Of a stretch of 64,000 bases of DNA, positions 46,901 through 57,203 are shown one piece after another. This stretch comes from Monoplex corrugatus (lineage: Eukaryota > Mollusca > Gastropoda > Littorinimorpha > Ranellidae): contig JAPXFY010000026.1 in the NCBI GenBank assembly GCA_030674185.1, positions 56,664,252-56,728,251 on the forward strand, read 5' to 3'. The position numbers and the translations under genes were made by a program. Position 1 is the stretch's first letter. Each line of letters starts with the position of its first letter. The notes beneath the pieces were generated by a model. It worked only from the letters and a program-made list of their open reading frames with translations. It did no database searches and was not told the origin of the DNA.

Positions 46901-47525
46901 TGTGCTGTCTTCTTTGTGTTATTATCAGTGTGTGCTGTCTTCTTTGTGTTATTATCAGTGTGTGCTGTCTTCTTTGTGTTATTATCAGTGTGTGCTGTGT
47001 TCTTTGTGTTATTATCAGTGTGTGCTGTGTTCTTTGTGTTATTATCAGTGTGTGCTGTGTTCTTTGTGTTATTATCAGTGTGTGCTGTCTTCTTTGTGTT
47101 ATTATCAGTGTGTGCTGTGTTCTTTGTGTTATTATCAGTGTGTGCTGTGTTCTTTTGTGTTATTATCAGTGTGTGCTGTCTTCTTTGTGTTATTATCAGT
47201 GTGTGCTGTCTTCTTTGTGTTATTATCTGTGTGTGCTGTGTTCTTTGTGTTATTACCAGTGTTTTCTTTTTGTTATCAGTGTGTGCTGTCTTCTTTGTGT
47301 TATTATCAGTGTGTGCTGTGTTCTTTGTGTTATTATCAGTGTATGCTGTGTTCTTTGTGTTATTACCAGTGTATGCTGTGTTCTTTGTGTTATTACCAGT
47401 GTTTTCTTTGTGTTATCAGTGTGTGCTGTCTTCTTTGTGTTATTATCAGTGTGTGCTGTGTTCTTTGTGTTATTACCAGTGTATGCTGTGTTCTTTGTGT
47501 TATTACCAGTGTTTTCTTCTTTTTC
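43905..47525 (+). repeat. 30-bp minisatellite, about 120 units, with many small indels
   Basis: The unit contains TGTGTGCTGTCTTCTTTGTG and TTATTATCAG. The first 1.2 kb and the middle carry many one- to four-base deletions (TATATCA, TTATCAG). The last kilobase is more regular. No stop codon occurs in any of the three forward frames of the unit, which explains ORFs up to 1031 codons. Each unit looks like a 3' splice site (pyrimidines followed by TTATTATCAG). Confidence 0.95.
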
Positions 47526-47567
47526 CCTTGTCCTGGGCAAGTGTGAACCTATGAAAGTCTGTCTTCT

Positions 47568-47960
47568 TTGTCTTATCATTATCATTATAGTATCGTTATC
47601 ATCTTCTTTGTCATCTTCTTCATCACTTATCATTATCATTATAGTATCATTATCATCTTCTTTGTCATCTTCTTCATCACTTATCATTATCATTATAGTA
47701 TCGTTATCATCTTCTTTGTCATCTTCTTCATCACTTATCATTATCATTATAGTATCGTTATCTTCTTCTTTGTCATCTTCTTCATGACTTATCATTATCA
47801 TTATAGTATCGTTATCATCTTCTTTGTCATCTTCTTCATCACTTATCATTATCATTATAGTATCATTATCATCTTCTTTGTCATCTTCTTCATCACTTAT
47901 CATTATCATTATAGTATCGTTATCATCTTCTTTGTCATCTTCTTCATCATCATTGTCTTT
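47568..47960 (+). repeat. 54-bp minisatellite, about 7 units
   Basis: The unit contains TATCATTATCATTATAGTAT, CGTTATCATCTTCTTTGTCA and TCTTCTTCATCACT. The Asp/Glu-rich minus-strand frame is a repeat product. Confidence 0.95.
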
Positions 47961-47990
47961 GTCATTAACATCTTCGCCACCTTCATCATC

Positions 47991-48542
47991 TCCCCCGTGG
48001 GGATGCCGGGGGCTTTTTCAGTATAAATAGTATCCCCATCTTCTGGAAGTTCTGTGCTAGAAATTTCCTCTTTTCTGTCACTCTCTTTGTTTCTGCCTTG
48101 TTCCTTTGCTTTTTGTCATTTCTACCTATCATTTTCTGCCTTGCTGGTCCATTCACCTGTATGTGTTCGATAAAGTCTTATGAAATTTTTCTTAGGATTG
48201 ATAAATGGGTACATGTAGTAAGTGCATTTTTTGGCTCTAGGGAGGTGAGATATGCGGAAGCAGTTTTAGGTAATTTATGCCTGTTTTTATATATGTTTTA
48301 GTGTCCTTATGTATGCTTATATTTGTATTCAGGTGTGTTTTTTAAATCTCCCCTGTGCGATAAATTGGATGGAGTGGTCAGCGCCAGGGGCATGACCTTA
48401 GATTATGTGCGTGAATGCGTTGATATGTGTACTTAATTTTCTTTTCTTTCTTTTTTTCTTGTTGAAGTTTTGTATGTTTTGAAGCGGTTATATCCCTGAT
48501 ATGGCTCTACACAGTTGGCTGGGTTTTAAACAGTAACAATAA
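47991..48542 (+). mobile_element. LINE/SINE 3' tail family T, copy 2
   Basis: About 550 bases shared with 57204-57770: GGGGATGCCGGGGGCT, AGAAATTTCCTCTTTTCTGT, CCATTCACCTGTATGTGT, GGCTCTAGGGAGGTGAGATA, CTGTGCGATAAATTGGATGG and the tail GGTTATATCCCTGATATGGC ... TTTTAAACAGTAACAATAA. Non-coding; looks like a 3' UTR of a LINE or a large SINE. Confidence 0.8.
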
Positions 48543-48639
48543 CCTTCAATACCATCTTTATCATCATTAGCCTCTCTTTGTAGTTCATTTTCTTCATAAC
48601 CTTCATCATCACTTTCCTCCTCATCGTGGCATCAGCTTG

Positions 48640-48778
48640 ACAGTCTCAGGATGGATTTGCCGCTGCCGCTCTACTACTTAAAGGCTGGTGTTGACACCTT
48701 ACAAAAGATCTCGGCCATATCATCTGAGGTGGGTGCCGATGTGAAAACTGAACTCTACAAACCCTCTGCTGGATTTGC
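48640..48778 (+). mobile_element. SINE 3' part, same family as 721-980
   Basis: TCGGCCATATCATCTGAGGT and GGGTGCCGATGTGAAAACTG match (inverted) 745-790. The tRNA-like head is missing. Confidence 0.55.
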
Positions 48779-48782
48779 TTAA

Positions 48783-48974
48783 CCCTTTGACTCCCGCACC
48801 CTATCTACCAACTGCAAAAACAACCCTCTGGCTTCCTGATCCTATCCACCAGCTTCCTGCAGGAAGATATGCTGAGGGAGTCAAAGGATGAGGGAGTCAA
48901 AGGGTTAAGTTTTCGCTTTGCTAGCATGGTTGGCAATGCAGGATGCCGGTGGACAGGCTGAGGTAGTCAAAGAG
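48783..48974. mobile_element. piggyBac-type MITE family P, copy 2
   Basis: TTAA at 48779-48782 and 48975-48978. Ends CCCTTTGACTCCCGCACCCT and, inverted, CTCTTTGACTACCTCAGCCT. The internal palindrome is partly deleted. Confidence 0.8.
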
Positions 48975-48978
48975 TTAA

Positions 48979-49236
48979 GGATCTTTTCTTTTTGTTTGTT
49001 TGCTATCCTAAATAACACTGGACCTGCCCGTATGCTCATATTTGCTGATGACGGATTCATCTTTAAAATAGGTAAGTATGCACTAGAAAGAAACGAAGCT
49101 GCCGAAGAACAGTGTAGATTAGTGATGCCAAGAAACAATCTTCAATCAAGCCTACCAAAGCACAGGTAGTGTTCTGCACTCTTGGTAACAAAGCAGCTTG
49201 TAAAGGACGTTCCACCAGTTATATTCAAAGAACCAC
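48979..49236 (+). other. Intron 8: possible LINE RT scrap
   Basis: 'ARMLIFADDGFIFKIGK' at about 49020-49080 resembles an RT motif C region (ADD box). It is too short to assign. Confidence 0.3.
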
Positions 49237-49475
49237 TATCGAGCGAACAGACAACTTACTGTACAGTGGAATCAGTTTTGATAGAGTGCTGTCCATCAGA
49301 CACTGTAATAATAATAACAGTACAGACAACTTACTGTACAATGGAATCAGTTTTGATAGAGTGCTGTCCATCAGACACTGTAATAATAATAACAGTACAG
49401 ACAACTTACTGTACAATGGAATCAGTTTTGATAGAGTGCTGTCCATCAGAAACTGTAATAATAATAACAGTGTTT
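49237..49475 (+). repeat. 75-bp tandem repeat, three units
   Basis: The unit contains GACAACTTACTGTACAATGG, AATCAGTTTTGATAGAGTGC and AATAATAATAACAGTACA, three nearly identical copies. Confidence 0.95.
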
Positions 49476-49559
49476 ATACAGCTCCAAACCTTGAAAATTC
49501 AAATCAAGGCACACTCACACACCAGACATATGCATGCAATCAACGCAGACTTCCTTACA

Positions 49560-49648
49560 GCATGTGCAAAGAAAACAAACAAACAAACAACAACAACAAA
49601 CAAACAAACATACACAGACACACGCAGACACACACACACACACACACA

Positions 49649-49726
<78 letters not shown>

Positions 49727-49765
49727 CACACACACACATGCAAACACACACACACACACTCTCTG
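49560..49765. repeat. CAAA tract and CA microsatellite
   Basis: AAACAAAC at 49575-49610, CA to 49760. Confidence 0.95.
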
Positions 49766-50014
49766 TTATGGAAAGAGGCAGTTGCAGAATTCATTGTCAG
49801 GAAAAGAGGTGGGTATTAAAATTGGACTTAAAAACAGAAAGAATAGGTGATAGAGAAAGGGAGAATGGAAGTTTATTCTAGGCAGATGGCCCTGAAAGAG
49901 CAAAATAATGCTGACAGACAGTTGACAGTTTAAATCTAGGAACCTGAATGAAAAGAGTATCTGAAGCTGAGTGCAAGGTGCGAGTTGGCGTTTAAATGGA
50001 AATAATAAACCGTG

Positions 50015-50835
50015 TTGGTGGTCATATAGAGGCTACGTATCATATTGTTTTGGGTTTGATTTCTGGTCATATAGAGGCTACGTATCATATTGTTTTGGGT
50101 TTGATTTCTGGTTATATAGAGGCTACGTATCATATTGTTTTGGGTTTGATTTCTGGTTATATAGAGGCTATGTATCACATTGTTTTGGGTTTGATTTCTG
50201 GTTATATAGAGGCTACGTATCATTGTTTTGGGTTTGATTTCTGGTTATATAGAGGCTGTGTATCATTGTTTTGGGTTTGATTTCTGGTTATATAGAGGCT
50301 ATGTATCATATTGTTTTGGGTTTGATTTCTGGTTATATAGAGGCTACATATCATATTTTTTGGGTTTGATTTCTGGTTATATAGAGGCTACGTATCATAT
50401 TGTTTTGGGTTTGATTTCTGGTTATATAGAGGCTATGTATCACATTGTTTTGGGTTTGATTTCTGGTTATATAGAGGCTATGTATCATTGTTTTGGGTTT
50501 GATTTCTGGTTATATAGAGGCTATGTATCATACTGTTTTGGATTTGATTTCTGGTTATATAGAGGCTATGTATCATACTGTTTTGGGTTTGATTTCTGGT
50601 TATATAGAGGCTATGTATCATACTGTTTTGGATTTGATTTCTAGTTATATAGAGGCTATGTATTGTACTGTTTGGGATTTGATTTCTGGTTATATAGAGG
50701 CTACGTATCATATTATTTGTGATTTGATTTCTAGTTATATAGAGGCTATGTTAGTATGTATCACATTGTGATTTGATTTCTGGTCATATAGAGGCTATGT
50801 TAGTATGTATCACGTTGTTTGGGATTTGATTTCTG
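50015..50835 (+). repeat. 45-bp minisatellite, about 18 units
   Basis: The unit contains TATCATATTGTTTTGGGTTT, GATTTCTGGTTATATAGAGG and CTACG. Units toward 50700 diverge. ORFs here are repeat products of a 45-bp (15-codon) unit. Confidence 0.95.
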
Positions 50836-50929
50836 TGATGATGGTATATAGGACATAGAGTCTGGTCAGTTTATCTTGGGGATTTCATCTGTTCCCACAT
50901 TATTTTGTTGCTATTGTTGGAGACATATA

Positions 50930-51165
50930 TTTCATTAAGTGTTGCCTAGATTGTTCTACTGACGGACTGATACAAATGTAAAACCCATATGTCAGTTAGG
51001 ACTTCTAGGCCTAGTCAACTCATAGGGCTTATGTGTAGGCTTAAGGCTTATGCTATGATCATTTTGGACCTTTTCCATCTCATGGCGTCATTGGCATCGG
51101 TTCATATGGAATTTATTCCAAGCACAGAGATTACTTGAGAAATTGAAACTGAAACGAATTCATTA
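50930..51165 (-). repeat. Dispersed repeat family S2, copy 3, inverted
   Basis: Read on the minus strand: GTTTCAGTTTCAATTTCTCA, CTTGGAATAAATTCCATATG, CATAAGCCTTAAGCCTACAC. Same order as 14160-14445. Confidence 0.65.
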
Positions 51166-51239
51166 TTTTCTCTTTCATTTTTACCACCATCAGCTTCATT
51201 ATCATTATTATCATCGTATTTAGCATTTTCAGTTTTTGT

Positions 51240-51538
51240 ACTTCTTCCTCATCTTTCTCTCGGTCATAGTCATCATCTTCTTCTTTGTCATTTTCATCGT
51301 CATTGTTATCAACAGCAGCAGCAGCATCACGTCATCATCTCTATCATTAACATTGTCATCATCATCATCATCATCATCATCATTGTCAACATTATCATCG
51401 TCATCATTGTCATCATCATCATCATCGTCTTCATCTGCATCATTGTCATCAGCATCATCATCATCTGTTTCTTCTTTTTCCCAATCTCCATTTAAGATGG
51501 AAAAGTATCTTATGTGGACATTTTGTGTGTGTGTGTGT

Positions 51539-51583
<45 letters not shown>

Positions 51584-51770
51584 TGTGTGCGTGTGTGTGT
51601 GTGTGATGTGTGTATGCATGTGTGTGTATGTGTGGGTTGATGTGCAAGAATGCATAGTGTGTGTAAGTGTGGGTTGATGTGCATATGTTGTGTGTGTGTG
51701 TGTGTGTGTTGTGTGTGTGTGTGTTGTGTGTGTGTGTGGTGTTGTTTGTGTGTGTGTGTGTTGTTTTAAA
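51240..51770. repeat. TCA trinucleotide tract and TG microsatellite
   Basis: ATCATCATC-rich 51285-51470; TG 51523-51765 with short breaks. Confidence 0.9.
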
Positions 51771-51830
51771 GGCCCTACAACCATTCCAACACAGCCACAT
51801 TACGACATCATCTGAAATACTTGTGTGCAG

Positions 51831-51883
51831 ATAAAGGTTTGCAGATGATCGTTCAAAAGGATGGAACCATGGCGCTCAGATGA
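51831..51883 (+). CDS. EEIG1: EEIG1/2-like exon 9 (terminal coding exon)
   Basis: Finishes codon 341 (A+AT = Asn) and adds 'KGLQMIVQKDGTMALR' and the TGA stop at 51881-51883. Compared with the vertebrate C-terminus this matches the short S-N-L-x-L-x-V-S-R-D-G-x-A-T-L stretch, then stops about 20 residues earlier. The acceptor is ACTTGTGTGCAG|AT. An alternative acceptor at 51771 would put a stop in frame soon after and does not fit. The phase match to exon 8 and the QKDGT core make this the likely end. Confidence 0.82.
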
Positions 51884-52365
51884 CGATTGCTGGTTCACTC
51901 CACAGCCTGCAAGCCATCATCACCTGTCATATCACCTGTCTTCCCCTGTGGTCAGTCTGTGACCTGTAAGCTATGTTACCTTTTTCTCACCTGTAGTCAG
52001 TCAACGACCTGTAAACTATGTTACTTGTCATCATTCTGTGACTTGTGAGACATGTCACTGTCTTCACCTGTCATAAGCCATGTCACCTGTGGTCAGTCTA
52101 CGACCTGTAAACTATGTTACTTGTCATCATTCTATGACTTGTGAGACATGTCACTGTCTTCACCTGTCATAAGCCATGTCACCTGTGGTCAGTCTACGAC
52201 CTGTAAATGATGTCACCTGTTTTCACCTGTTGTCAGTCTGTGACTTGTAAACCATGTTACCTGCTGTCAGTCTATGACCTGTTAGCCATGTACCCGTTTA
52301 TTGTCCTTGTAAAACATGTAAGCCACGTACCTGTTTATTGTCAGTGTACGACCTGTAAGCCATAT
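51884..52365 (+). repeat. Probable 3' UTR made of degenerate ACCTGT repeats
   Basis: Words CACCTGTGGTCAGTCTACGA and CCTGTAAACTATGTTACTTG recur. A ~103-bp stretch is duplicated almost exactly (around 51990-52090 and 52090-52195). It starts about 50 bases after the stop codon, so the repeat is probably transcribed. Confidence 0.65.
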
Positions 52366-53044
52366 ACCATAATGTTCGGGCTATTGTGCGCACTGGTATA
52401 TAAGGTGCACCCACTAAATTACAGAAAAATCTGAACTATATTCACACATAAGCCACACTGGTTTATTAACCCTTTGACTCCAACTGTAACAACTTAACTC
52501 TTTGAATCCCTCACCCTATCCACCAGCTTCCTGGAGAAAGCTGGTGGAAAGGGTGAGGGAGTCAAAAGGTTACGCTTTTGCTTTGCTGCATGGTTGACAA
52601 TGCAGGATGTTGGTAGACAGTGTGCGGGAGTCAAAGGGTTAAGCCGCACTTTTTCAATGGCCAGGTCCATCACCTTCAACTTGAAGGCTGCTTTGTAGGC
52701 ATTACTTCACGTTTTCGGCATGATGAGGGTGTACGCTTGAGCAGAGCAGATTGAATATCGATCTGAATGCTTCAATGTGTGCGGATTTGATTTTAAAACG
52801 TGAACAGTTAATAGCTAACACTTTAATGTCACAAATGTGAACAGTTAGCACTTTAACATGGAGATCACCGAAAAAATCATGAATGGTAAACACGATTTTG
52901 GTGAGTTAAAGAGAAGCTAAGAATATACGAGAACATGACGCTCCTGGGATCGGGGAAAATCCGCGATAAGCCGCATCGTTTTTTAAGCGGCAGGGGTTAA
53001 AGCTGGGGGGAAAAAGTTGCGGCTTATAGCCTGAACTTTACGGT
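52366..53044. mobile_element. DNA transposon relic with ~25-bp inverted ends, hosting a MITE
   Basis: Left end CATACCATAATGTTCGGGCT; right end, inverted, GGTACCGTAAAGTTCAGGCT followed by ATAAGCCGC. The word AAGCCGC repeats inside (GATAAGCCGC near 52965). A family P MITE is inserted at 52470-52638. No transposase. Confidence 0.6.
52470..52638. mobile_element. piggyBac-type MITE family P, copy 3, 169 bp
   Basis: TTAA at 52466-52469 and 52639-52642. Ends CCCTTTGACTCC and its inverse; inner palindrome TCACCCTATCCACCAGCTTC. The host sequence AAGCCACACTGGTTTA|GCCGCAC closes up when the MITE is removed. Confidence 0.85.
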
Positions 53045-53142
53045 ACCTGTTATTTCTTCCATTTCTGCAGCTTACAGTCAAATCAGGAATCAGTACATGT
53101 TGTACTGTGTAAGTGTGTCTCTGTATACATTGTAAAGTTAAG

Positions 53143-53640
53143 TTAACCCCTTAGCTACATCTGCCAGACCACCTTGGCCTTGCTCACCTGTGAACAGGCT
53201 GTACCACAGTGTGGTTGACAAATCTGCTCATCACTGACTTCTGTTTGTCGGTCTGTCACCAATAAATCGCCTGATTTGCTTTGTACGCAAGTAATAAGCA
53301 TACCACTGGAAACTAGATATTTTCTCTTTTCTTTGATATGCAGCAAATGGTGCTTTTTTGTGTATGGAATATTTTAGCAGCAGGTGTAAGTGTTCTCTCA
53401 GTCTCTTTGGCAAGAAGTTCTTGGTGATTTTTCTCATGGTGACAGAGTGTTGGTTTACACTTGATGAAGCTGTTGAAGAAATATTGGCAGATGCAGATTC
53501 TGATGATGATTTTGACTGGCTGATATATTCAGCTTGCATTCTCCCGCTCTTCTCTTTCCTGAATGTGTTGTTAAGATCAACTTCTCTCAAGGCAAAGTAG
53601 TTCAGCATCGGGTTGTTCACTTAGTTCAGACAGCTTCAGC
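53143..53640 (+). mobile_element. Possible 5' fragment of a piggyBac-like element
   Basis: Begins TTAACCCCTTAGCTAC (TTAA plus CCC). From 53438 it encodes 'MVTECWFTLDEAVEEILADA' and then 'DSDDDFDW', which resembles the acidic N-termini of piggyBac transposases. No catalytic domain follows. A weak call; the AATAAA at 53261 inside it could instead serve as the poly(A) signal of the host gene. Confidence 0.3.
53261..53266 (+). terminator. Candidate poly(A) signal of the EEIG1/2-like gene
   Basis: The first AATAAA I noticed on the + strand after the stop codon, about 1.4 kb downstream. A T/G-rich stretch follows. An earlier variant signal is possible. Confidence 0.25.
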
Positions 53641-53699
53641 AGTCATGATTAACATGTTCTGTACACATTGTGTATATTGTGTCGTATACATTGACAGTG

Positions 53700-54121
53700 T
53701 GAATATCTATCTACCTATCTATCTATCTATCTATCTATATCTCTGTCTGTCTATCTATCTATATCTGTCTATCTATCTGTCTGTCTGTCTATCTATCTCT
53801 ATCTGTCTGTCTGTCTGACTATCTATCTTCTATCTATCTATCTATCTGTCTGTCTATTTATATATCTATCTATGTATCTATGTATCTATGTATTATGTAT
53901 CTATCTATCTGTCTGTCTGTTATTTATCTATCTATCTATCTGTCTGTATGTGTTTATCTATCTATCTGTCTGTCTATTATTATCTATCTATCTGTCTGTC
54001 TGTCTGTCTATCTGTCTATCTATCTATGTATCTATATACATACACACACATGTATGTATATATATATATTATATAATATATATATATATATGTATTATAT
54101 AATATACAATACAATATTATT

Positions 54122-54164
<43 letters not shown>

Positions 54165-54190
54165 TACACACACACCATACATATATATAT

Positions 54191-54245
<55 letters not shown>

Positions 54246-54262
54246 GTGTGTGTGTGTGTGAT
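53700..54262. repeat. ATCT/GTCT tetranucleotide array and AT microsatellite
   Basis: CTAT and CTGT units 53705-54038, TA-rich 54055-54243, short TG run to 54260. Confidence 0.95.
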
Positions 54263-54354
54263 AGATGTATGTGCAATATGGAAATATGTGCAATAGGTGT
54301 GTGCATGTTGGAAAGACAAAGAAGCTCAAGGCATCTTGCTAAACGTTTGGTCGT

Positions 54355-54660
54355 TGTTTTTGTTTGTTTGTTTGTTGCTTTGTTGATTTGCTTGTTGTGT
54401 GTGTGTTTGTTATTTTATGTTTAATTTTGTTTTTTTGTTTGTTTGATGTTATTGTTTGTTGTTTGTTGTGTGTTTTTGTTAGTTCATTTGTTGTTTGTTA
54501 TTTGAGTTTGTTTGTTGTATTTTGTTCCGTGTTTGTTGATTTGAGTTTATTTTGGTTATTTGTTCATTTGTTGTTTAATGTTTGTTTGTTTTTTGTCTGT
54601 TTGTTTGTTTCTTTGGGTATTTGTTTTGTTTTGGTTTTGGGTTTTGTTGCCACTCTTCTG
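54355..54660. repeat. TTTG-rich tract
   Basis: Repeated TTTGTTTG words with interruptions. Val/Leu/Phe-rich frames are repeat products. Confidence 0.8.
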
Positions 54661-54748
54661 CCTCAGTTCTCTGCCATTACTCTTACGCTGCTCATTTCAG
54701 CTCCAACACACTCCAAACTCGCCAGAACTGAGACCACCCTGAGAACAG

Positions 54749-55125
54749 GTATGCAGGGACAATTGGTCACAGTGCTGTGATGGTAGGTGAGAATGGTGAT
54801 GGTGACAGTCATGCTGTGGAGTTGCAGTTTAAGCTTGAGACAGCATCACAGGGCTCTGCTCTATGCTTCCTTTTGTAATATAGTTTCCACTGGGCCCAAG
54901 AGATGACAGATACGTGTACTGTTGGTCAGAAAAGTTGAGCAACAACAACACAACTGTGACACATCCCTGAAGTGGGCGAGACTCACATTTGTGGTCCCTG
55001 TCTTTCCGATGAAATCACAGTACATTCAGTTCTGGGTAGAAGGTAGTTGATATTGAACAGTCCCGTAATGATTTTGATTTGAACAGTCGCGTTGGTTTTT
55101 ATAGGTTTGCTGTACAATTATGTTA
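54749..55125. other. Unassigned downstream sequence
   Basis: No ORF, repeat copy or RNA gene recognised. Confidence 0.3.
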
Positions 55126-55735
55126 CATGCTGTTGACATCTGCTGGACAATCATGTCACTTGATGTTGATGTCAGTATCTACTGGACAGTCATGTCACAT
55201 GATGTTGTCAATCTGCTGGACAGTCATGTCACATGATGTTGATGTCAATATCTGCTGGACAATCATGTCACATGTTGATGTCAATATCTGCTGGACAGTC
55301 ATGTCACATGATGTTGATGTCAATATCTGCTGGACAATCATGTCACATGATGTTGATGTCAGTATCTGCTGGACAGTCATCTGCTGGACAGTCATGTCAC
55401 ATGATGTTGATGTCAATATCTGCTGGACAGTCATGTCACATGATGTTGATGTCAATATCTGCTGGACAGTCATGTCACATGATGTTGATGTCAATATCTG
55501 CTGGACAGTCATGTCACATGATGTTGATGTCAATATTTGCTGGACAGTCATGTCACATGATGTTGATGTTAATATCTGCTGGACAGTCATGTCACATGTT
55601 GACATTTGTTACAGTCATGTCACATGACATTGATGTCAATATCTGCTGGACAGTCGTGTCACATGTCGCATGATGATGTCAATATCTGCTGGACAATCAT
55701 GTCACATGATGTTCATGTTGACATCTATCAGACAA
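55126..55735 (+). repeat. 39-bp minisatellite, about 15 units
   Basis: The unit contains ATGTCACATGATGTTGATGT and CAATATCTGCTGGACAGTC. Frames stay open because 39 is divisible by three. Confidence 0.95.
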
Positions 55736-55839
55736 TCAAATTATATAACTGGTGTTGATGTTGATTTTGATGTTGATGACTGCCATAGACAAGTCATGTC
55801 ACATGATATTAACTGTTGATGTTTTATTGTGTTTATTAT

Positions 55840-56350
55840 GGTATTAATAAACTAAAGTCATACTCTCTGAGTTTTGAAATCGTATCTGGAGTATGGTATT
55901 TTGAATTCAGATCATACTCTATTGTATAATGGTGTCTATGTTATGGTATGAAATTGTACTCTATATTTGAAATTATACTCTGTGTGGTTTATAAAGGTTT
56001 ATATATTATAGTACGCTGAATGAAAATAATATTATGCTGAATGAAAATAATATAGTATGCCGAGTAAAATTTGTACTCCATATGTTTTATAATGAATGTG
56101 TATTATGGTCTGTTGATTCAAAATTATACTCTTTGTATTTCAAACTCATATCTGTGTTATGGTGTATTGAATTTAAAAATGCACTCCATGACTTTTAAAA
56201 CAGTCTATTATGGTATGAAATTATAACTGTGTTTTGAAATGGTATCTCCATGTATATTGTAATCTGTTAGATCAAAATTATATTCTGTATTTATAAAGTT
56301 TTTATTTATAATATTGTGTATAATTATTATCTGTTAAATCAGCATTGTGC
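55840..56350 (+). repeat. Degenerate AT-rich ~50-60-bp array
   Basis: Recurring GAAATTATACTCTGT / TATTATGGTATG themes with heavy decay. Confidence 0.55.
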
Positions 56351-56359
56351 ACTGTGTTT

Positions 56360-56961
56360 GTGACCACCCAGCACAAAATCAGTGTTAACTAGCATTTTAG
56401 GTATTTTGAGATATACATATCACTGGAAAGTGTACATTCTGCTGATTATTTTGGTATTTGAATAAAGCTTGTACTCAAAAATATGTAGACATTATGTGTG
56501 TTTAAAGTCATTAAGTTGTATGACGGCCACTTTGAGAAAACGGCCTCTAAAGTTTTTATGTACTCCTACACATTTTTTTAAAATTTCTTTATTTGGTGGC
56601 TTTGACCCGGTTTGTTTGTAATTTTAGCTGTCATTATCTGAAAGGTGCACCAAAGAGCTTTCTGTCAGTATATTACATGTGGGGATCTGTACAGGTTACG
56701 GTTCACAATAAGAGACAAAAATAGGCACTTTAGGTAAGAAATTGTGTTCTTTCTGCTACGATCAGTGCATTAGAATACCATTTTAAACTGATTAATGATA
56801 TTTTTTCAAGAAAAAAATTTCTGTGGGAATAGAGTATAGTCCACAGAAATCGATTTTGAGAAAAAGTCAAAACACCCCAGGTAGACCCTCAGTCATCTTT
56901 TCAGTTCCTAGTGCTGTTCGACTGACTGCGAGTTAAGACTGAATTGGTGGTGGGAGGTCAC
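56360..56961 (-). mobile_element. 602-bp terminal-inverted-repeat element (family V), copy 2, inverted
   Basis: Reverse complement of 26161-26762 along its whole length with scattered differences. Ends GTGACCACCCAGCACAAAAT and the inverse of GTGACCTCCCACCACCAATT. Confidence 0.8.
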
Positions 56962-57203
56962 ATTTGTGTGCATAGTGTGTAGCGATCATGTTGTGTATAA
57001 TCTCTTGAATCAAAAATACGTCTGTTTATAAATTGAACATATTAATTATGTTATGTACATGGTCTCTGAAGTCAAAATAATACACCCAGTGTGTATTGTT
57101 TGTAAATTGCGTCTGTGTTTTCTTTTCTTCCACATGCATGTATATAAGCCATTGAGCTGTTGTATGTCAGTCATTTTAGAACCTACCACATATGCAGTTT
57201 CTG

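Noticed and set aside
44459..47554. Open frame of 1031 codons (and 825, 469 and 434 codon overlaps in other frames)
   Set aside because: All are readings of one 30-bp tandem repeat that lacks stops in every forward frame. Composition is a 10-residue period of Cys/Val/Phe/Leu/Ser, and indels merely switch between equivalent frames.
47253..47909. Minus-strand 218-codon Asp/Glu/Ile/Met-rich frame
   Set aside because: Reverse reading of the 54-bp and 30-bp arrays.
50015..50835. Regularly spaced repeats resembling a CRISPR array (also 29505-30960, 37390-38450, 55126-55735)
   Set aside because: Units are contiguous head-to-tail with no unique spacers, in an intron-bearing eukaryotic context. They are minisatellites.
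51772..51830. Longer form of exon 9 starting after AAAG at 51771
   Set aside because: From exon 8 this would be read in a frame with an early TGA. The acceptor at 51830 gives a phase match and conserved residues.
53231..53620. Minus-strand 129-codon frame
   Set aside because: No family recognised. It overlaps a more suggestive plus-strand piggyBac-like reading. Not reported as a gene.
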